64,000 nt of DNA from NCBI RefSeq assembly GCF_000264995.1, contig NW_006767433.1, positions 728,346 through 792,345 of the forward strand, in the 5' to 3' direction. Below the pieces are notes generated by a model. The model made no database searches, was not told the origin of the DNA, and was given only the letters and a program-made list of their open reading frames with translations. Source of the stretch: Punctularia strigosozonata HHB-11173 SS5. Taxonomy: Eukaryota > Basidiomycota > Agaricomycetes > Corticiales > Punctulariaceae. Positions 47,101 to 59,200 of this stretch are shown here, one piece after another. A program made the position numbers and the translations under genes. The stretch's first letter is position 1; every line of letters begins with the position of its first letter.

Positions 47101-47308
47101 AGCGCGGGCGCGGGGAGGGGAAGAAGCCGAGGCCGAAGGCGCGGCCGCGGCGGGGGGCGGTGGAGGAGGGCGAGGGAGACGGCAGGCGCGAGGCGCCGGA
47201 GGAGGACGCGGTGCCGGAGGACGAAGGGCGAGAGCGTCGGAGGTCGGGCGGCGCGGAGAGGAGCGAGGCGGGTGCGCGGGGGAGGCGCAGGGTCGGTGAC
47301 CACGGCAT
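44137..47308 (-). CDS. GT90 family glycosyltransferase (CAP10-like), type II membrane protein
   Basis: Relative of Cryptococcus CAP10/CXT1 glycosyltransferases; CXT1 is a beta-1,2-xylosyltransferase. The start at 47308 gives a long Ser/Pro/Arg-rich cytosolic tail, then one membrane span (ALYAILIFAAAYRSVAFVI) near residue 115, a stem, and a large lumenal part. Conserved pieces: RGFDRWWDYVEAHDVRLPDEYDQI; LGSWRGAGINIVNATLNGGPGQ; PFRAVFSPHDNPNLLASW; GWLSACAPTSPAR; then the CAP10 core KYVMDVDGNGWSSRFKRLITS, ATVYPEWFSRRIQPWVHFVPVKNDYSD and FFTGYGG. It ends DFQDIEDQW at 44137. Golgi location is inferred. The assembly gap falls inside the intron 45366-45955: exon sequence stops at a GTACGT donor before the gap and resumes after an acceptor GGTAG, in phase, so coding sequence seems complete. 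Sugar donor and acceptor cannot be read from sequence. Confidence 0.88.
45427..45448. repeat. G homopolymer at the edge of an assembly gap
   Basis: About 22 G precede the N run at 45449-45935, and nine G follow it. Both lie in one intron of the GT90 gene. The gap was probably caused by this homopolymer, and its true length is likely much shorter than 487. Confidence 0.85.
45449..45935. other. Assembly gap (487 N) within a GT90 intron
   Basis: Run of N bounded on both sides by G. It sits between a donor at 45955 and an acceptor at 45366 of the minus-strand gene. Confidence 0.99.
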
Positions 47309-49919
47309 CGTCGCTGCGTTGTCTTACGGCTGTACTAGTATCGGACTATTCGCTTTGATGAGAGAGGGAATGGGCCGTCTCGGACCAGGAGGTCGGCGTC
47401 GCTGATCGTCGAGTGCTGTGATAAAGGACGGTGGGGTGAATGAGCGGACGAGGTCGCGTTGCGATTGGGAAGCGACGAAGAAAAGAGAGACGAACGAGGA
47501 TTGAGCTTGCCCTGCGCTCGAAAGGCACGATTTGAAGGCGGGGGCGAAACCGAGGCGTGCCCTCGCGTCCGGTGGGGGCCCCTGTCAGAACGGACGATCG
47601 TTCCTGGACAGCGAGCGTTCGATGGTATCAAATAATCAGCCCCGCGCGCGTCTGACCGCGAACAAGACAGCGAGAGACAAAAACGGGCGCTGGGCGATGC
47701 GGGGGGCGACGAGACGACGCCTCCGAGAGCGTCCGGGCCATGGGTGGGTAACTAAATATTCGCTGGGGCGTTTGGTAGGCGATCGCGCCTTGACGTGCAC
47801 GCCGAAGCGCGGAGAAGAGCGACCAGTCCAGATCCGGGAACCGCGTGGCTTCCCGGGAAATTGCCCGTCCCGGAAAGGAAGGTACCAGCGCCCGTCGATC
47901 GTGCCCGCCGCCGACCACCGTCCATCGCCGTCTCCTTGCTACGTCGTGCTGCTCGTCGAGAGAAGAGGCGTTGCATCCGACCCGGATGGAAACGACGGTG
48001 CTATTGCTGTCTTTCATCCTCTTCATCGCCGTTCCGCAGCGCATCCACGGCCCCATGCGACTCAGTTCCCGTTCAATCGCCCTGCCAGCGCCCTGCCGCC
48101 GCCACCTCCAATAACACGATCGCGATGCTACGGGCGTCATCGCCCATGTAGGACCTTAGCACCCGCCACCGACATCTTTCCGGTCGCGCCGTATCCAAAC
48201 CGTATCGCACCCCTGCCAACTTACGGCTTTCTCTCTCCCATGCACGTGTACTCCTGTCTATTCAGTCCCTTGCTCTCGTCGACGCCTCGGCATCTCAGCT
48301 CATAGTCGATGCGTGCGTCGTTGAGTAGCCGGATGCCGTCCGACATATACATATATATACATTCACTCGCTCTGTCAGTTGCGGCACCCTCCTGCCCGAG
48401 TGGGCATCCCCCACGCGCGACCCCTTCCCCCCTCTCTTCCGTCACCGCCCACGCCCAATTTAGCCAGGCACATAAACATCCACCGCCTTCCCCAGAGGAG
48501 CGATGACCATCATGACATGACCGAAACTTCCATCTCTTATCTCGCGCCCGAGAGTTACTGCTTCCTCCTCAACCGCCGGGCTTCACGCGGCTGTCCAAAA
48601 TAGAAAAAAAAAACCCCGCTCGTTCGACTGCCCCATCTATCAGAGGCGTGGACTGGCACCACACACACGGCGCTCGACCAAGCCTATCCAGCGCACCTTT
48701 CACCAGAAGCTTCCGCGCTCCACTCACGTAGATCAGAGCCCAAAAGAAAGAAAAAAAAACGCTAAACCCTCGAACGCGGCCTCTGATGACAACCGGCGAT
48801 GCAGCCATATATATCTGTTCCGAGGTCGGACGTGTATAAAACCCGCAAAACCCTTTTATGGGGCGGCACCGGGCACAGGGGAGGTGCGCTGAGTCTCCGG
48901 GATAGATACTACCACGATCCCGATGGGGACGCATCAACCCTCTCGCTCGCGCCCGGGCGGGGCGATGGTGTTCCTCCTCGCCACGCACGGCGGATCATCG
49001 ATCCATCGTCGATTTACGGTGCCCAGATTCCGACGGCGACATCGAGAGGATGTGTGCATCTACGCCCTACTACCGCTGAGCACACGGCGTCCCCGGGGCG
49101 CGACCGACGGGGCGGGAAACATCGCTCGACGTCCAGCCGGTGGACCTTTCCCGACGCACCCTCCCCCACCTCGAGTCTGCTATCATCTCGAGCTCGTCGC
49201 GAAGCGGAGACCAGGGCGACTAAAGGGAACCAACTCTACAAAAAAAGTCAAAGGGAAAACGGGTCTCTCGCCCCCACTATTAGGGGTACCCTGCGCATAT
49301 ATGGGCGCATTCGTGTACTTGATACCGAGTTCGACTTGCTCTGTAGACCTGTAACTTAAGATAAAGAAGGTTGAAGGAGCAGGCGATACCCGTGGCTGAT
49401 ATTCGCATAGCCTGCTTCACCTGTTTACTATCCTGCTTCATACATTCCATCTCTTGTTCTACCATGTCCTGTTCGAAATACGATCATTCCTATATCTGGA
49501 GCATCGGATGTTCAGCCACGAGAGACGGACAAGAGAAACGCGGTCCATCCTGCAAGGGAAATCACGGTCGCCCGAGGGTGGGCGCGAAGGGGCGCGGGCT
49601 CAAGCACTGGCTCGAGCGTGGGGTCAGATTTCCGCCACCGCCCAGTCTTAACATGTAACAAATTCATGGTACTACAAGGCCGACAAAACACGCTTAGAGT
49701 ATCCTTCATTGCCTGCCTCGACCACTATCGCGACCCGCGACCCTCAACGATCAACGCGGAGCGGATATACCCAGCCCTCACCATCTATGGATGCTCCAGC
49801 TTGCAGGACATACCTCATTGCGCCTCATTCCGTGCATGTCTGAAGGGACGCGGATAATATAACTCATGCCTTCCTCCTGAAGCACATCCGTCGAGCCCCT
49901 GTTGCGTTGTTCGTGAGTC
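47309..49919. other. 2.6-kb intergenic region between GT90 and the CPL1-like gene
   Basis: Head-to-head spacer with no confident gene. It has a short TATA microsatellite at 48346-48360 and an orphan TATAAAA near 48834-48840 that is not followed by a convincing reading frame. The open frames at 47532-48305 and 48923-49354 look like GC-rich noise: high Arg/Pro, no motif, no splice support. Long upstream regions are common before regulated secreted-protein genes. Confidence 0.4.
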
Positions 49920-49925
49920 TATAAA
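49920..49925 (+). promoter_or_regulatory. TATA box of the CPL1-like gene
   Basis: TATAAA, 67 bases before the ATG at 49987, in the context GTCTATAAAGACC. Confidence 0.7.
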
Positions 49926-49986
49926 GACCCGCTCACTTCTTCTTTGCTAACCATCCCTTAACTCACCCATCCATCATCCCACAATC

Positions 49987-51279
49987 ATGCAGACTCGTGG
50001 GCGTTCCCTAAGCCTCACCCTAGCCTTGCTTGCGATGTTGCCCTCCGCATTGGCCCAAGAGTGTCAACCTGGAGGTTACAGCGAAACGGGCCAGGAACCA
50101 TGCACTTCGTGCACCGCCGGGGCGTACCAAGATCGTGAGTCCATCTTCATCCTCTCTTATCGTCGCGAACTCATGGTCCACATTGTCAGAGGCCGGCTCG
50201 ACCTTTTGCATGGGCGCTGATGCGGGCTACTATGTCCCCAGCGACGCTGCGACAGCAGAGACCATCTGTCCCGCGGGCTCGTACAGTTCGGACACCGGAA
50301 GCACTGAATGTACCACATGTCCTGCGGGGTAAGCACCCTTTTCCACCGTGGCCGACGTGTTTCCTCATGTCGTCCTTACTCGCTTTAGCTCCTCCTGCCC
50401 CAGCGAAGGCGAGACCGCCCCTCAATCGTGCGCGCCGGGCCAATTCCAGGATCAGACTGGAGCGACGAGCTGCAACGACTGTGCAGCGGTGAGCACCCTC
50501 CTCCTGTACAGCGCGTCGAATACGAAACTGATTCCGGTACTGCAGGGTTCGTTCAGCGACGTGTCCGGCGCAACGTCGTGCTGCACCTGCTGCTCCGGTT
50601 TCTACCAGGATCAGACGGGCCAGACGTCGTGCACGATCTGTCCCGCCGAGGGAAGCTTTGCACAAGGCTACTCCGACCCCGGCGCGACCGACGTCGACCA
50701 GTGCACTGCGCAAGCCGGCGCGGTTGCGACCTGCGACCAGGACACTTCGACCGGCACTTGTCGTAAGCGTTCACCCCCTCCTTAAGCTACGAGGTTGTAC
50801 TGACAATCGTTCTAGCCACTACGACTGCTGACCCTGCCACGCCCACCGGCGGAACTCGCAAGCGTGCCCCGGTTCGGCCCCGCGCTAGCTCGTGCGCTCG
50901 CGGCCAGAGCTCCTGCCCGGTTTACAAGAACGGCGCCGTGGCGAGATACGAGTGCATCAACACGTCGATGAACCTCGAGCAGTGCGGCGGGTGCGTCACG
51001 AGCGGTGGTGGTCTCGATGGCGTGCGCTCGTTGGACGGTGGGAGGGACTGCAGCGCGATCCCGCAGGTGGACGAAGTGAGCTGCTTCAAGGGCGAATGCC
51101 ACATCAGTCAGTTGTTTTCTCGGAATTCGCGACAACTTATTTTCGACGCTAATGCTGTGGGGCGCGTAGAAACTTGCCGCGATGGCTACGAGGTGTCAGC
51201 AGATGGCGAGCGTTGCCAGGTTTCGAAAACCCCCGCCTCTCGCAAGCGCTCTCAGTCCCAGCGCAGGAGGGCCGTTTAA
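49987..51279 (+). CDS. CPL1/PriA-like secreted cysteine-rich protein
   Basis: Six exons (49987-50134, 50190-50328, 50389-50488, 50546-50762, 50816-51106, 51170-51279) give 334 residues with all phases agreeing. A signal peptide comes first (LSLTLALLAMLPSALAQ). Then follow three or four GCC2/GCC3-type repeats of the ephrin-receptor-like class, each with spaced Cys (CTSCTAGAYQDQ, CTTCPAGSSCPSEG, CNDCAAGSFSDVSGATSC, CCSGFYQDQTGQTSCTIC). After a Thr/Pro linker with dibasic sites (RKRAPVRPR) comes the C-terminal CPL1-like domain: CPVYKNGAVARYECINTSM, LEQCGGCV, DCSAIPQVDEVSCFKGEC and CRDGYEVSADGERC. It ends with a basic tail (SRKRSQSQRRRAV). Relatives include Lentinula PriA, linked to fruiting, and Cryptococcus CPL1, a secreted protein. 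Role here is unknown. A broken copy of its 3' half lies at 39580-39966. Confidence 0.9.
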
Positions 51280-51705
51280 ATAACAGACTCCATGACCGCG
51301 TCGCTCGGCGTCCCTTCTCCTTCAACCTATTTTCCGACCGAATGTGCTGGCTGAATTTGTTACTCGTGAAATACAATCGCATCGACAGCTGAAGCCCAAA
51401 AGCATAGTACATTCCGATGCTTGACAAAGATCTTTCCCAAAACACGGTACCTAGTTCGCTTATTCCACATGTCGGCACAATCGATAAGTTAAGACTCTGG
51501 TCAGATCTGGATCCCCGTCTGGCAGGGAAATAAGCGCTTAGAGTTGACCGAGCTGAACGGTCTCCAAAACGCGAGTTTGCTCAGATCCAATTGCAACGTT
51601 TTTGCCTTTTCCAAACTCCGCTTCCTTCCAACTCGGGTTTGGACCACATTGATACCGACCTCCGGTCTTACGTGGACAGCTGTTACATCCACTGCCGCCT
51701 CACAT
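51280..51705. other. Intergenic region, CPL1-like gene to F-box gene
   Basis: About 425 bases. The reading frame of the next gene is open here back to 51544 but has no ATG, so this is taken as its 5' leader and promoter. Confidence 0.4.
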
Positions 51706-53012
51706 ATGGATTACGAGGACTACTTCACTCGGATACCTCAAGAGATTTGGGATCATATCATCGGATACATCGACCACATCCCCACCTTACGTGCCTGCGC
51801 GTTGACCACCCGAAGATGGGTCCACGCCAGCCAATCCCGGCTGTTCTCGCAGCCCTTTAGCGAAATCCTTCATTCAAACTACGAGTCTCAAGGCTTTCGG
51901 TCCCTTCTCGATACATTTCAGTCCTCGCCTCATTTGCTACCGTACGTCAAAGAGGTGCACACGACGTTCGCGTACCTCGCCCAGCTTTCGCGTCTCCACA
52001 TGCCGAACGTCAAACATCTGTCCTTGGACCTGGGTTCGCGAGATTCCCAGGTCTCGATGGAGACTCCGTGGCCAGAATATCTAACGTTCTGTCCCAACCT
52101 CCACACCGTCAGCACATACGGCCGCGTGCGCTCGCTCTCGACTCTCGTCAGCTTCTTGCTCGCCCTTCCGCGGGTATCACGCATATACCTCGAATACATC
52201 TCATGGGACGAAAGCGTGACGGAAGTTCCGGACTCGACGATCTCCCCGACCGAAACCGCCTTGCGGGTGTTGCATATCACGTCCATCGCGGACGTCCGGT
52301 TACTCGAGGCTTTGTGCCGGTTCGCGGAATCCGGGGTGCGCAGCCTCAGGCTAGTGGAGGCGCTAAGCCTGGACGTTGAGGTCACAGACCCTACTATCTC
52401 CGCCGTCAACGCTCTGTTGCGCAATAGCGAGTCGTTGACTTGCTTCCGTCTCGCCGCGTACTGGTACAACCGTGTTGAAGAACGTGAGTACTCAGTGTTC
52501 GTCGTCGTTCCAACCCGTTACGGCAAGCTCACTGGCGGGGGATCGCAGTCGCTCAGCAATTGTTTGATATGTCCAGCAGCACGCGGCTGAGGAAGGTCGT
52601 CTGCAGTCTGCCGCTCCGATCCGCCGATCGCATCGATCCCCTCCTGCACGTCTCCCGTTCTCTGACAACTATCAGCTCCCCCGCGTTCGAATCGCTCGTC
52701 CTGAGGATAGACACCCCGGTCAGAGCGCAGAACGTCGCCGAGACGCGACGGCTGCTCGCGGCTATTGCAACCGAACTCGCGGCAGCCCAGTTCGCTCATC
52801 TCACGCGGTTGTCCGTCCGGTTCGAGCCTTCGCCGTACGGATCACACGACCCCGTCGAGACGTTGGACGCTCTTGCCAGCGAACACTTCGGGTTTCTTAC
52901 AGAGCGGGGTGTCGCGGTCGATATGGAAGTCTACGGGACCGGGACCCGCGCAAGCGGTGCGGTGTTTGACGAGAGGGAAGGATGGTATTCCATCGTCGAA
53001 CGACGACCATGA
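51706..53012 (+). CDS. F-box-type protein with LRR-like body
   Basis: Two exons (51706-52483, 52549-53012) give 413 residues; the 65-nt intron has a GTGAGT donor. The N-terminus MDYEDYFTRIPQEIWDHIIG and YIDHIPTLRACALTTRRWV is the degenerate F-box (IPxEIWDxIIxYI ... LRACALTxRxW) common in agaricomycetes. The body is Leu-rich with LRR-like turns (HMPNVKHLSLDLGS, PRVSRIYLEYIS, LVLRIDTPVR). It is not close to the two F-box paralogues near 37 and 41 kb, which have a different motif pattern and an N-terminal helix. Probable SCF substrate adaptor; the target is unknown. The start at 51706 is the first ATG in frame. No defect seen. Confidence 0.82.
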
Positions 53013-53538
53013 CGATGCGGATCATGTGTATTCACGTCTTGCTTCATATATACGCTAACGTTCGCGTCCGTCCCCGCGAAACTGTTGAGCGCGATGTCCG
53101 AAAGCTCGTGGCAGTCAAGATTCGTAATTATTCCCAGGTCAAACTTGCTCATCCCCTAAATTCATGCTGTGATAACATATCATGCTGTCAAACATCCTGT
53201 CCCAGGACTTCGTGGCAATGGAGCCAGGAAAGCGTTCCGTTTAAATGCGGCATCGCACACTTCCGAGTTCGTGATTGCTGTCGCTGTTACTGAAGGACCT
53301 GCGCTGTGACTAACAAGCCCCACAGGTCCCTTCGGACAAACGGGAAGAGCTGCCGAAGAAGAGAGTTTATGCACTGCGATGAAGTCGCTGTCATGGAGTC
53401 GGCGGGGCGTATTCTCCTAAGTTCAAGACAAATGCTGAGTATGTACGTCTTCGATGCTGTCCTCTTCCCAGACCTGAATCAGAAGCTGTCGCCATTATTT
53501 GGCAGGATATGGGACATAGCCAGCGCACAAATTCCCCA
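53013..53538. other. Intergenic region, F-box gene to DUF6534-type gene
   Basis: About 525 bases, less GC-rich than the flanks. No repeat or coding signal was defined. Confidence 0.35.
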
Positions 53539-55538
53539 ATGTCTACCATTCAGCTCGACGATCTGCTAGGCGCACCTCTCCTTGGTATTATTGCCTCGTC
53601 TACGTTCGTTCATTGGTGCTGTCAGTAGACAAAACTTTCATATCCATCCTCTTTCAGGATATATGGAGTTACGTGTCTACAAGTGTATTTGTATTACACC
53701 GAGTACAGCAAGAGTGACGGGATACACCTCAAACTCTTTGCACGTCTTCAATCTTCTGGTATTATACCAATTACTGAGTGCCAGCCCGCAGGTGGCGACC
53801 CTCATGTAAATTTTATTGCCTTTAGCTTCAGTGTATACTTTGGCTCACCTGCGTACTTCAGGATCTTAGATACTCTACACGCAGCTCTCTTGGTTCATGT
53901 TATCTACTACTATCTAGTTACCAACTTTGGCAACTTCCTCGTGTTGCTAAGAAACACTTGGTGAGCAATTACTACATCTCTTGGTTATGAGGTTAATCGT
54001 ATCCCTTGATTGAAAGGTCGCTTGTGGTACGATATCAGTTCTCTATTCTCGTCCCAAGAGCTCACAAAGCTATCGCTCCATCAGATCGAAGTATTTATCG
54101 GTGTGCGTCATGTATCCATCAATCACAGAAGTCATGTTCACACTCAACCTTTTAGAATCTGCTGACATGCACGGTGCAGATGTGAGGGAGACAAGATTGT
54201 GTCGCATATTGGCATTCATCGCTCATGTACGTGCATAGATTCTTCGCACATCGTGTCTACAAACGTGGGTACTGTCTACTATCAAGTCGGCATTTTGGCA
54301 CTGATATTATCTTTGTCAGTTAGCAATATGCGCAACTGGTGGACACCACTATTGATAGTGCGTGCATTCGACATGTCTGCGGACAAGTTTTACCGATGAG
54401 AAGCCTTAGTGTGTCTTGGCCGTGGCCCAGCTAGGTGTGCAGAGCGTCATCGGATGAGAATGTTGCTACCGAACACTGATTGGCCTCGCAGCGGCAGCCA
54501 TAGGTGGGGATTACGTGAAGCACAGAGTAAAGGATCTAACATCGGTGCTACAGGGTTCACAGTTAGAGGGTGCGTGGCTCAGATTTACGCGCTGTGAGCC
54601 AAGAATGAGTGTTTTGTAGCCTTGCCTTCCCCAAGTTTGCAGACACAGACGTGAACATGGTATGCTGGCGTGTTGACACTTCTCATCATTTACCGCTGAC
54701 CGTCGCCCATGACCATCGAAGCCGTGGACAGCGAGCGCGCTTTCGGTCGATATCACCTGTGACATGGTTATTTCCTTCGCAATGGTTTTCTACCTCAACC
54801 GCAACCGAACACAGTTTGCGAAGTGAAGTCTACCTTTCTTTGAAAAGCGAGGAATCCTGACGTTTTGTGTGGAACATGGCAGAACCAACAAGGCAATCAA
54901 CATGCTGATGACCTACTCGTTGAACACCGGTAAGGTTTTTCTTCCCACTTCGTGGTGGCTGAGCTAAGCTGTTTATCCAGGGCTGCTCACTACGTGAGCC
55001 TACTGATCTGGGAGATATCAGCGCACATTCACACCGCCCCATCTTTGTAGTATATTCGCCGCGATCACGTTGTCTGTGGTCGGTATCGTCTTCACAATAC
55101 CGCCATGTCGTCCGGTCTTACCACCGTTCACAGTTCATGGCCAATCACAAGTCGCTACTCTACGCCCCGTTCTACTTCATACTCGTCCGCCGTGAGTTTC
55201 AAAAATATCGTGTGTCCGCGAGAGTCCCCGCAGCCGGCGACTGACCGAATCGCTCCAGTATACTCGTGCTCCTTCATGTCCACGTAAGGTATTCTCGTAT
55301 TTTTTGACCCCCACGGTTAACATGCCGAAACTGGGGTTTCGATACTAGCTTAAATTCTCGTCACCTCGTTCGGGCTGCTTTGCACGGGCAAGGGGATGTC
55401 GTGACCCTGTCGCACATCGGAAGGTCGGGATCGGAGAATAACATCGGCAATCAGCCTATACGATTTAAGGACCCATCTACCGACGACGTGGGGCATGTAT
55501 TCGACCTCAACAAGCTGGGCGGAGACATGGATGTATGA
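53539..55538 (+). CDS. DUF6534-type multi-pass membrane protein, many short exons
   Basis: Pieced together from exon fragments that follow the family order. MSTIQLDDLLGAPLLGIIA starts at 53539; exon 1 ends 53603 and joins in phase to IYGVTCLQVYLYYTEYSKSD at 53658. Later pieces are ILDTLHAALLVHVIYYYLV and FGNFLVLLRNTW (about 53866-53960), FFAHRVYK plus LSNMRNWWTPLLI (about 54240-54360), VLAVAQLGVQSV, TASALSVDITCDMVISFAMV and FYLNRNRTQF (54720-54800), RTNKAINMLMTYSLNTG (about 54890), IFAAITLSV, FMANHKSLLYAPFYFILVR and YSCSFMSTLNSRHLV, ending LNKLGGDMDV with TGA 55536-55538. About seven hydrophobic segments are expected, as in this agaricomycete family of unknown function. Some junctions stay unresolved: exon 2 seems to need a GC donor and the region 54000-54240 does not read cleanly, so mild decay is possible. 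It is clearly less GC-rich than its neighbours. Confidence 0.65.
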
Positions 55539-56235
55539 ACGATGTTACGCCGTACTTAGTGGTGGGGGAGTGCTCAGGTGGTCGTCTGATGTTCAACAAG
55601 CCCACGACAATCCGTCTATATTCTCTGCATCTGATGTTGCACATGAATATATACGTATATTGCGCACCGCAGACGACACACATGTATATATACGAGAAGA
55701 AGAGAAAAAACAGCATCGCGTACAGATATTGCACGTAAAAACACACGGAGTGATACAATTCAGAGAAACGAGCTATGACAGGGCATTGCATGGGGTGGGC
55801 GATGACGATACATTGATGCATATAACAGGAGGGAAAAAAGAAAAGAAAAACGGAGAGATGTGGGAGTTGAAAGTGGGGACGGGAAGAGACAAACAAGAGA
55901 GGGGGGTGAAAACGAGAAAAATTGCTGTCAGATCACGATACTGGGGAGGCATAGCGGGGAACTGTAACCACGGCGTGGCCATTTGCGCATCCCGATATGG
56001 CCACGCACATTTCGCCCTCCTCGGATGGAGAAGCGCGCTGAGAAATATTTGTCCGTATAGAAGGGCAAAGAGAGAGAAAGAGACCAGACGAAACCCGACG
56101 GACTGCGTTGTTGTTTTGGCTGTAAATGCTGCGGTGCTTTATAACCTCGAGATCTAAAAATTCCCTCTTGAAATGGACGCGTGCGTGCGGTGTGTGCTGA
56201 GTGATGGTGATGACGGTGCGATTGGGACGGATCGA
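55539..56235. other. Tail-to-tail intergenic region, DUF6534-type gene to phosphatase gene
   Basis: About 700 bases, A-rich on the plus strand (GGGAAAAAAGAAAAGAAAAA near 55830). The open plus frame 55495-56157 overlaps the end of the upstream gene and has low-complexity Lys/Arg content; not called. Confidence 0.4.
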
Positions 56236-59200
56236 CTAAGCGTTCGTGACGGTGAGGGGATGTTTGACGCTCGATCGTCTCTTGAGCCCGCTTCCGTTCT
56301 CCGTCGGCGAGTGCTTCCTCTTGCCCTTGCTCGGCGACGGCGGGACCGACAACGCCAGCGGGGTGAACAACGGCGGAGAGTGCGCGACGACGGCCTTATC
56401 CGCCGCCACGCCCGACGACGACGACGACGGGTCCTCCCCGCCCCCGGCTCTGAACTCGTCCACGATCTGCAGCGCGCCCTCGATGATCGCCTGGTGCACG
56501 AACACGTACTGCCTCAAGCTCTGGCACAGGCTCATGCGCTGCTCGCGTATGTCCTCGACGAGCTCGCGCACGGGCTCGACGTACGTCGACAGCAGCGGCG
56601 GCGAGCCGTCCTCGTGCAGCTGGCGCGGCTGGAGGTAGTCGAAGGTCATCTTCGACTTCTTGTTGTTGCCGTCGTTGCTGTCGTCGTCGTCCTCCTCGGC
56701 CTTCTTCTTCTCCTGCTCATCGCCCGACTGCGACCCACTCCGGCTGCCGCCGAGGGACGAGAGGACGGTGGTGCGCGAGTCCTTGCCCGACTTGTTGGAA
56801 AACAGTGAAGACGGGTTAGACGACGACGATCGAGTGGCATCAGATTCCGATGCAACTGAGGGACCCACAGCCTGGGGAGAGGTGGCGTTCGTGCGCAGCG
56901 GCGACGGCGACATCGTCTTCTTCCGCACGTCGAGCAGCAGCGGCGAAGGCGAGGGCGAGATCGAGGGCGAGGGCGAAGAGACGGTGCGCACTCGCGCGTC
57001 CGCGACCGGCGACGGGGTCGACCCCGAGGCCGTATCCGTCGAGTCGCGCGTGTGCGCGGACGAAGGAGTGCCTGGGAAAGGCATACCTTGCGACTTGCTC
57101 GACGGCGCGCCGATCGACGACTCCCGAGAATTGCTGGTCGACGTGGACGGCTCCGGAGTCGGGGACGCGTTCTCGGCGGGGGTGGGCAATGGCCCCGGCG
57201 TCCACACGATTGGTTGAGGAGGGGCAGCCGGACTGTCGGTGGCAGCGGCGGTTGCCGAGATCCAACTGCGCATCGGGATGCGGCGCGCGTCGTTGACGGA
57301 CCACGTCCTCGTCCTCGGCTGGAACGTCGTCCTCGACGGCGAAGCAGGTTCGGGCGCGCTGGCCAACGACCCAGGAACAGGAATCATGTCGAGCACATCC
57401 CCTGTCGACGTAGCGGGGATCGTCGTGACCGACGACTGTGGCTGCGTCTGCGATAGCTGGACAGGGGCAGGTCCCGGCCTAGCCTGGGGCGCGTCTACAC
57501 CCGCGGGCGCACGTGCCTCGTGCTTCTCGCCGATCGTCCCCGTGCCTGCCTGCGCGCCGCCCTGCGCCTGGTGAGTTTCGACCGAAGCGGGCTGCACCCG
57601 AGCCTGAAGCAGCTTCGGAGGGCCCATGGGCACATTCTGTCCACCAAGACCCGCCCCAGCCCCAGCCTCGCCGCTCGCACCCCCGTCGACCTCCATAGGC
57701 TCCTCCAGCTTCGCCGTCTCCCTCGCGAGCTCGCGCGCGCCGAGTTCGACGACGTCGTCCACCTGTTGCTGCTGCTGCTGCTGCTTCGGCTGTGAGCCCA
57801 CCTCGGCCTCATCCACGTCCATCGCCTCCTTCTCCTCATCGCTCGTCTGTCGCGCCTCCTGGCCCGCCTCCATCCTCTTCTTCATCTCCCTCCTAATCCC
57901 GTCCAGTACAGCATCGATCACGATGTACCCTCCCGTCCGGCCTACGCCCGCCGAGCAATGCAGTAGCACCGGCCGACGCCCGTACGCGTGCCTCGCGATG
58001 CCCGTCTGGGGATCGATGTTCTCCTTCCTCCCAAACCGTTCCTCGTCGCCCGACCCCGATCCCGGCCCCGCGCCCTCACCATCCCTGCGCGCCAGCCTGA
58101 CCTTGTCGTGCTGCTGATGCTGATGCTGGTGCTGGTACTGCTGCCGCAGATAGGGTTGCTCCCACGGCCACCTCGTGCCCGCCTTCTCCACCCTGTCCAC
58201 CTCCTTCACGAACGCCAACAGCGTGCGCGGGTCGCTCGGCACGTTCATGTCCGGCCAGTCCAAGTACTGCATCTGGGTCACCACCCGCGGCGGCACGGCA
58301 GGGTAGTCCATATGGCTGAGCTCGAACACCCTCTTCACCGTACTGCTGCCCCTCGCAGGCGGAGCGCCAGGCGAATGTCCGGCGCCGCTGATCGGGGAGC
58401 GCCCGTGGTCGGACGAGGTCGCTCTCGGACCGAAGAACTCGAACCCGCCGCTATGCTGATTGGCGGCCTGGTGCGCGGCGTCGGACACGGACGGTGTGCC
58501 GACGGTCTCGATATGTCGGAGACGCAGGCGGCCGTAGACGCCCTCAGTCCAGTAATTGCCGCACTTGACCATCGACCCCTCGATCTCTCGCGTCAACATT
58601 ACGATGACGTGCACGTTCTGTTCCCAACATAATCTGCATCAAAGAAAAGAGAGTCAGCGATCGACGACGATGGATGAAAAACGCGAAACCGCAGAGGCTC
58701 GCATCCCGGGCTAAAATCGAAACACGCTACTCACGTCCAGAAATCGGCAAAGGTCTATCGAAACCAGAAGCAGCTAACGTCAATATTCGTTCGGAGAACG
58801 GTAGTGAATCATCAGTATACTCACCGCCGGTAACGGTCCCTGCGTCGCTATGTACCTCTTGGTCGTGCCCAACGGCTGAACGAAGCTCGCATTGATGTAA
58901 TCGTCGTCACTCAGCCTTCGCTTGCGCAGCCGCACGCGGGCGTGTTCAAACGGCCATATGTTGCGATACCTGGGACGTCACGACCCCGCCATCAGCGACC
59001 GACTCTCTTTCGATGCCAACGGTCAAGATAAGACCGTGACTTACCGGTTCTTCGCGCCTTTCTCGACGCCGGCCGTGATGCTGAACGGGAACTCGCGCTT
59101 CGGGGGAGGCGCCGGCGGCTCCAACGTGCCCGACTGGACGACGGCCGGCTCCGAGGCGGCACCGCCACCGCCACCGCCACCGGCCACGCTCTCCTTCGAG

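Noticed and set aside
47532-48305. 257-codon plus ORF in the long intergenic region
   Set aside because: Low-complexity Arg/Pro content, no motif, no splice sites; likely chance in GC-rich DNA.
48834-49354. TATAAAA followed by a 143-codon ORF
   Set aside because: The ORF has no signal peptide or family-like content; the TATA match alone is not enough.
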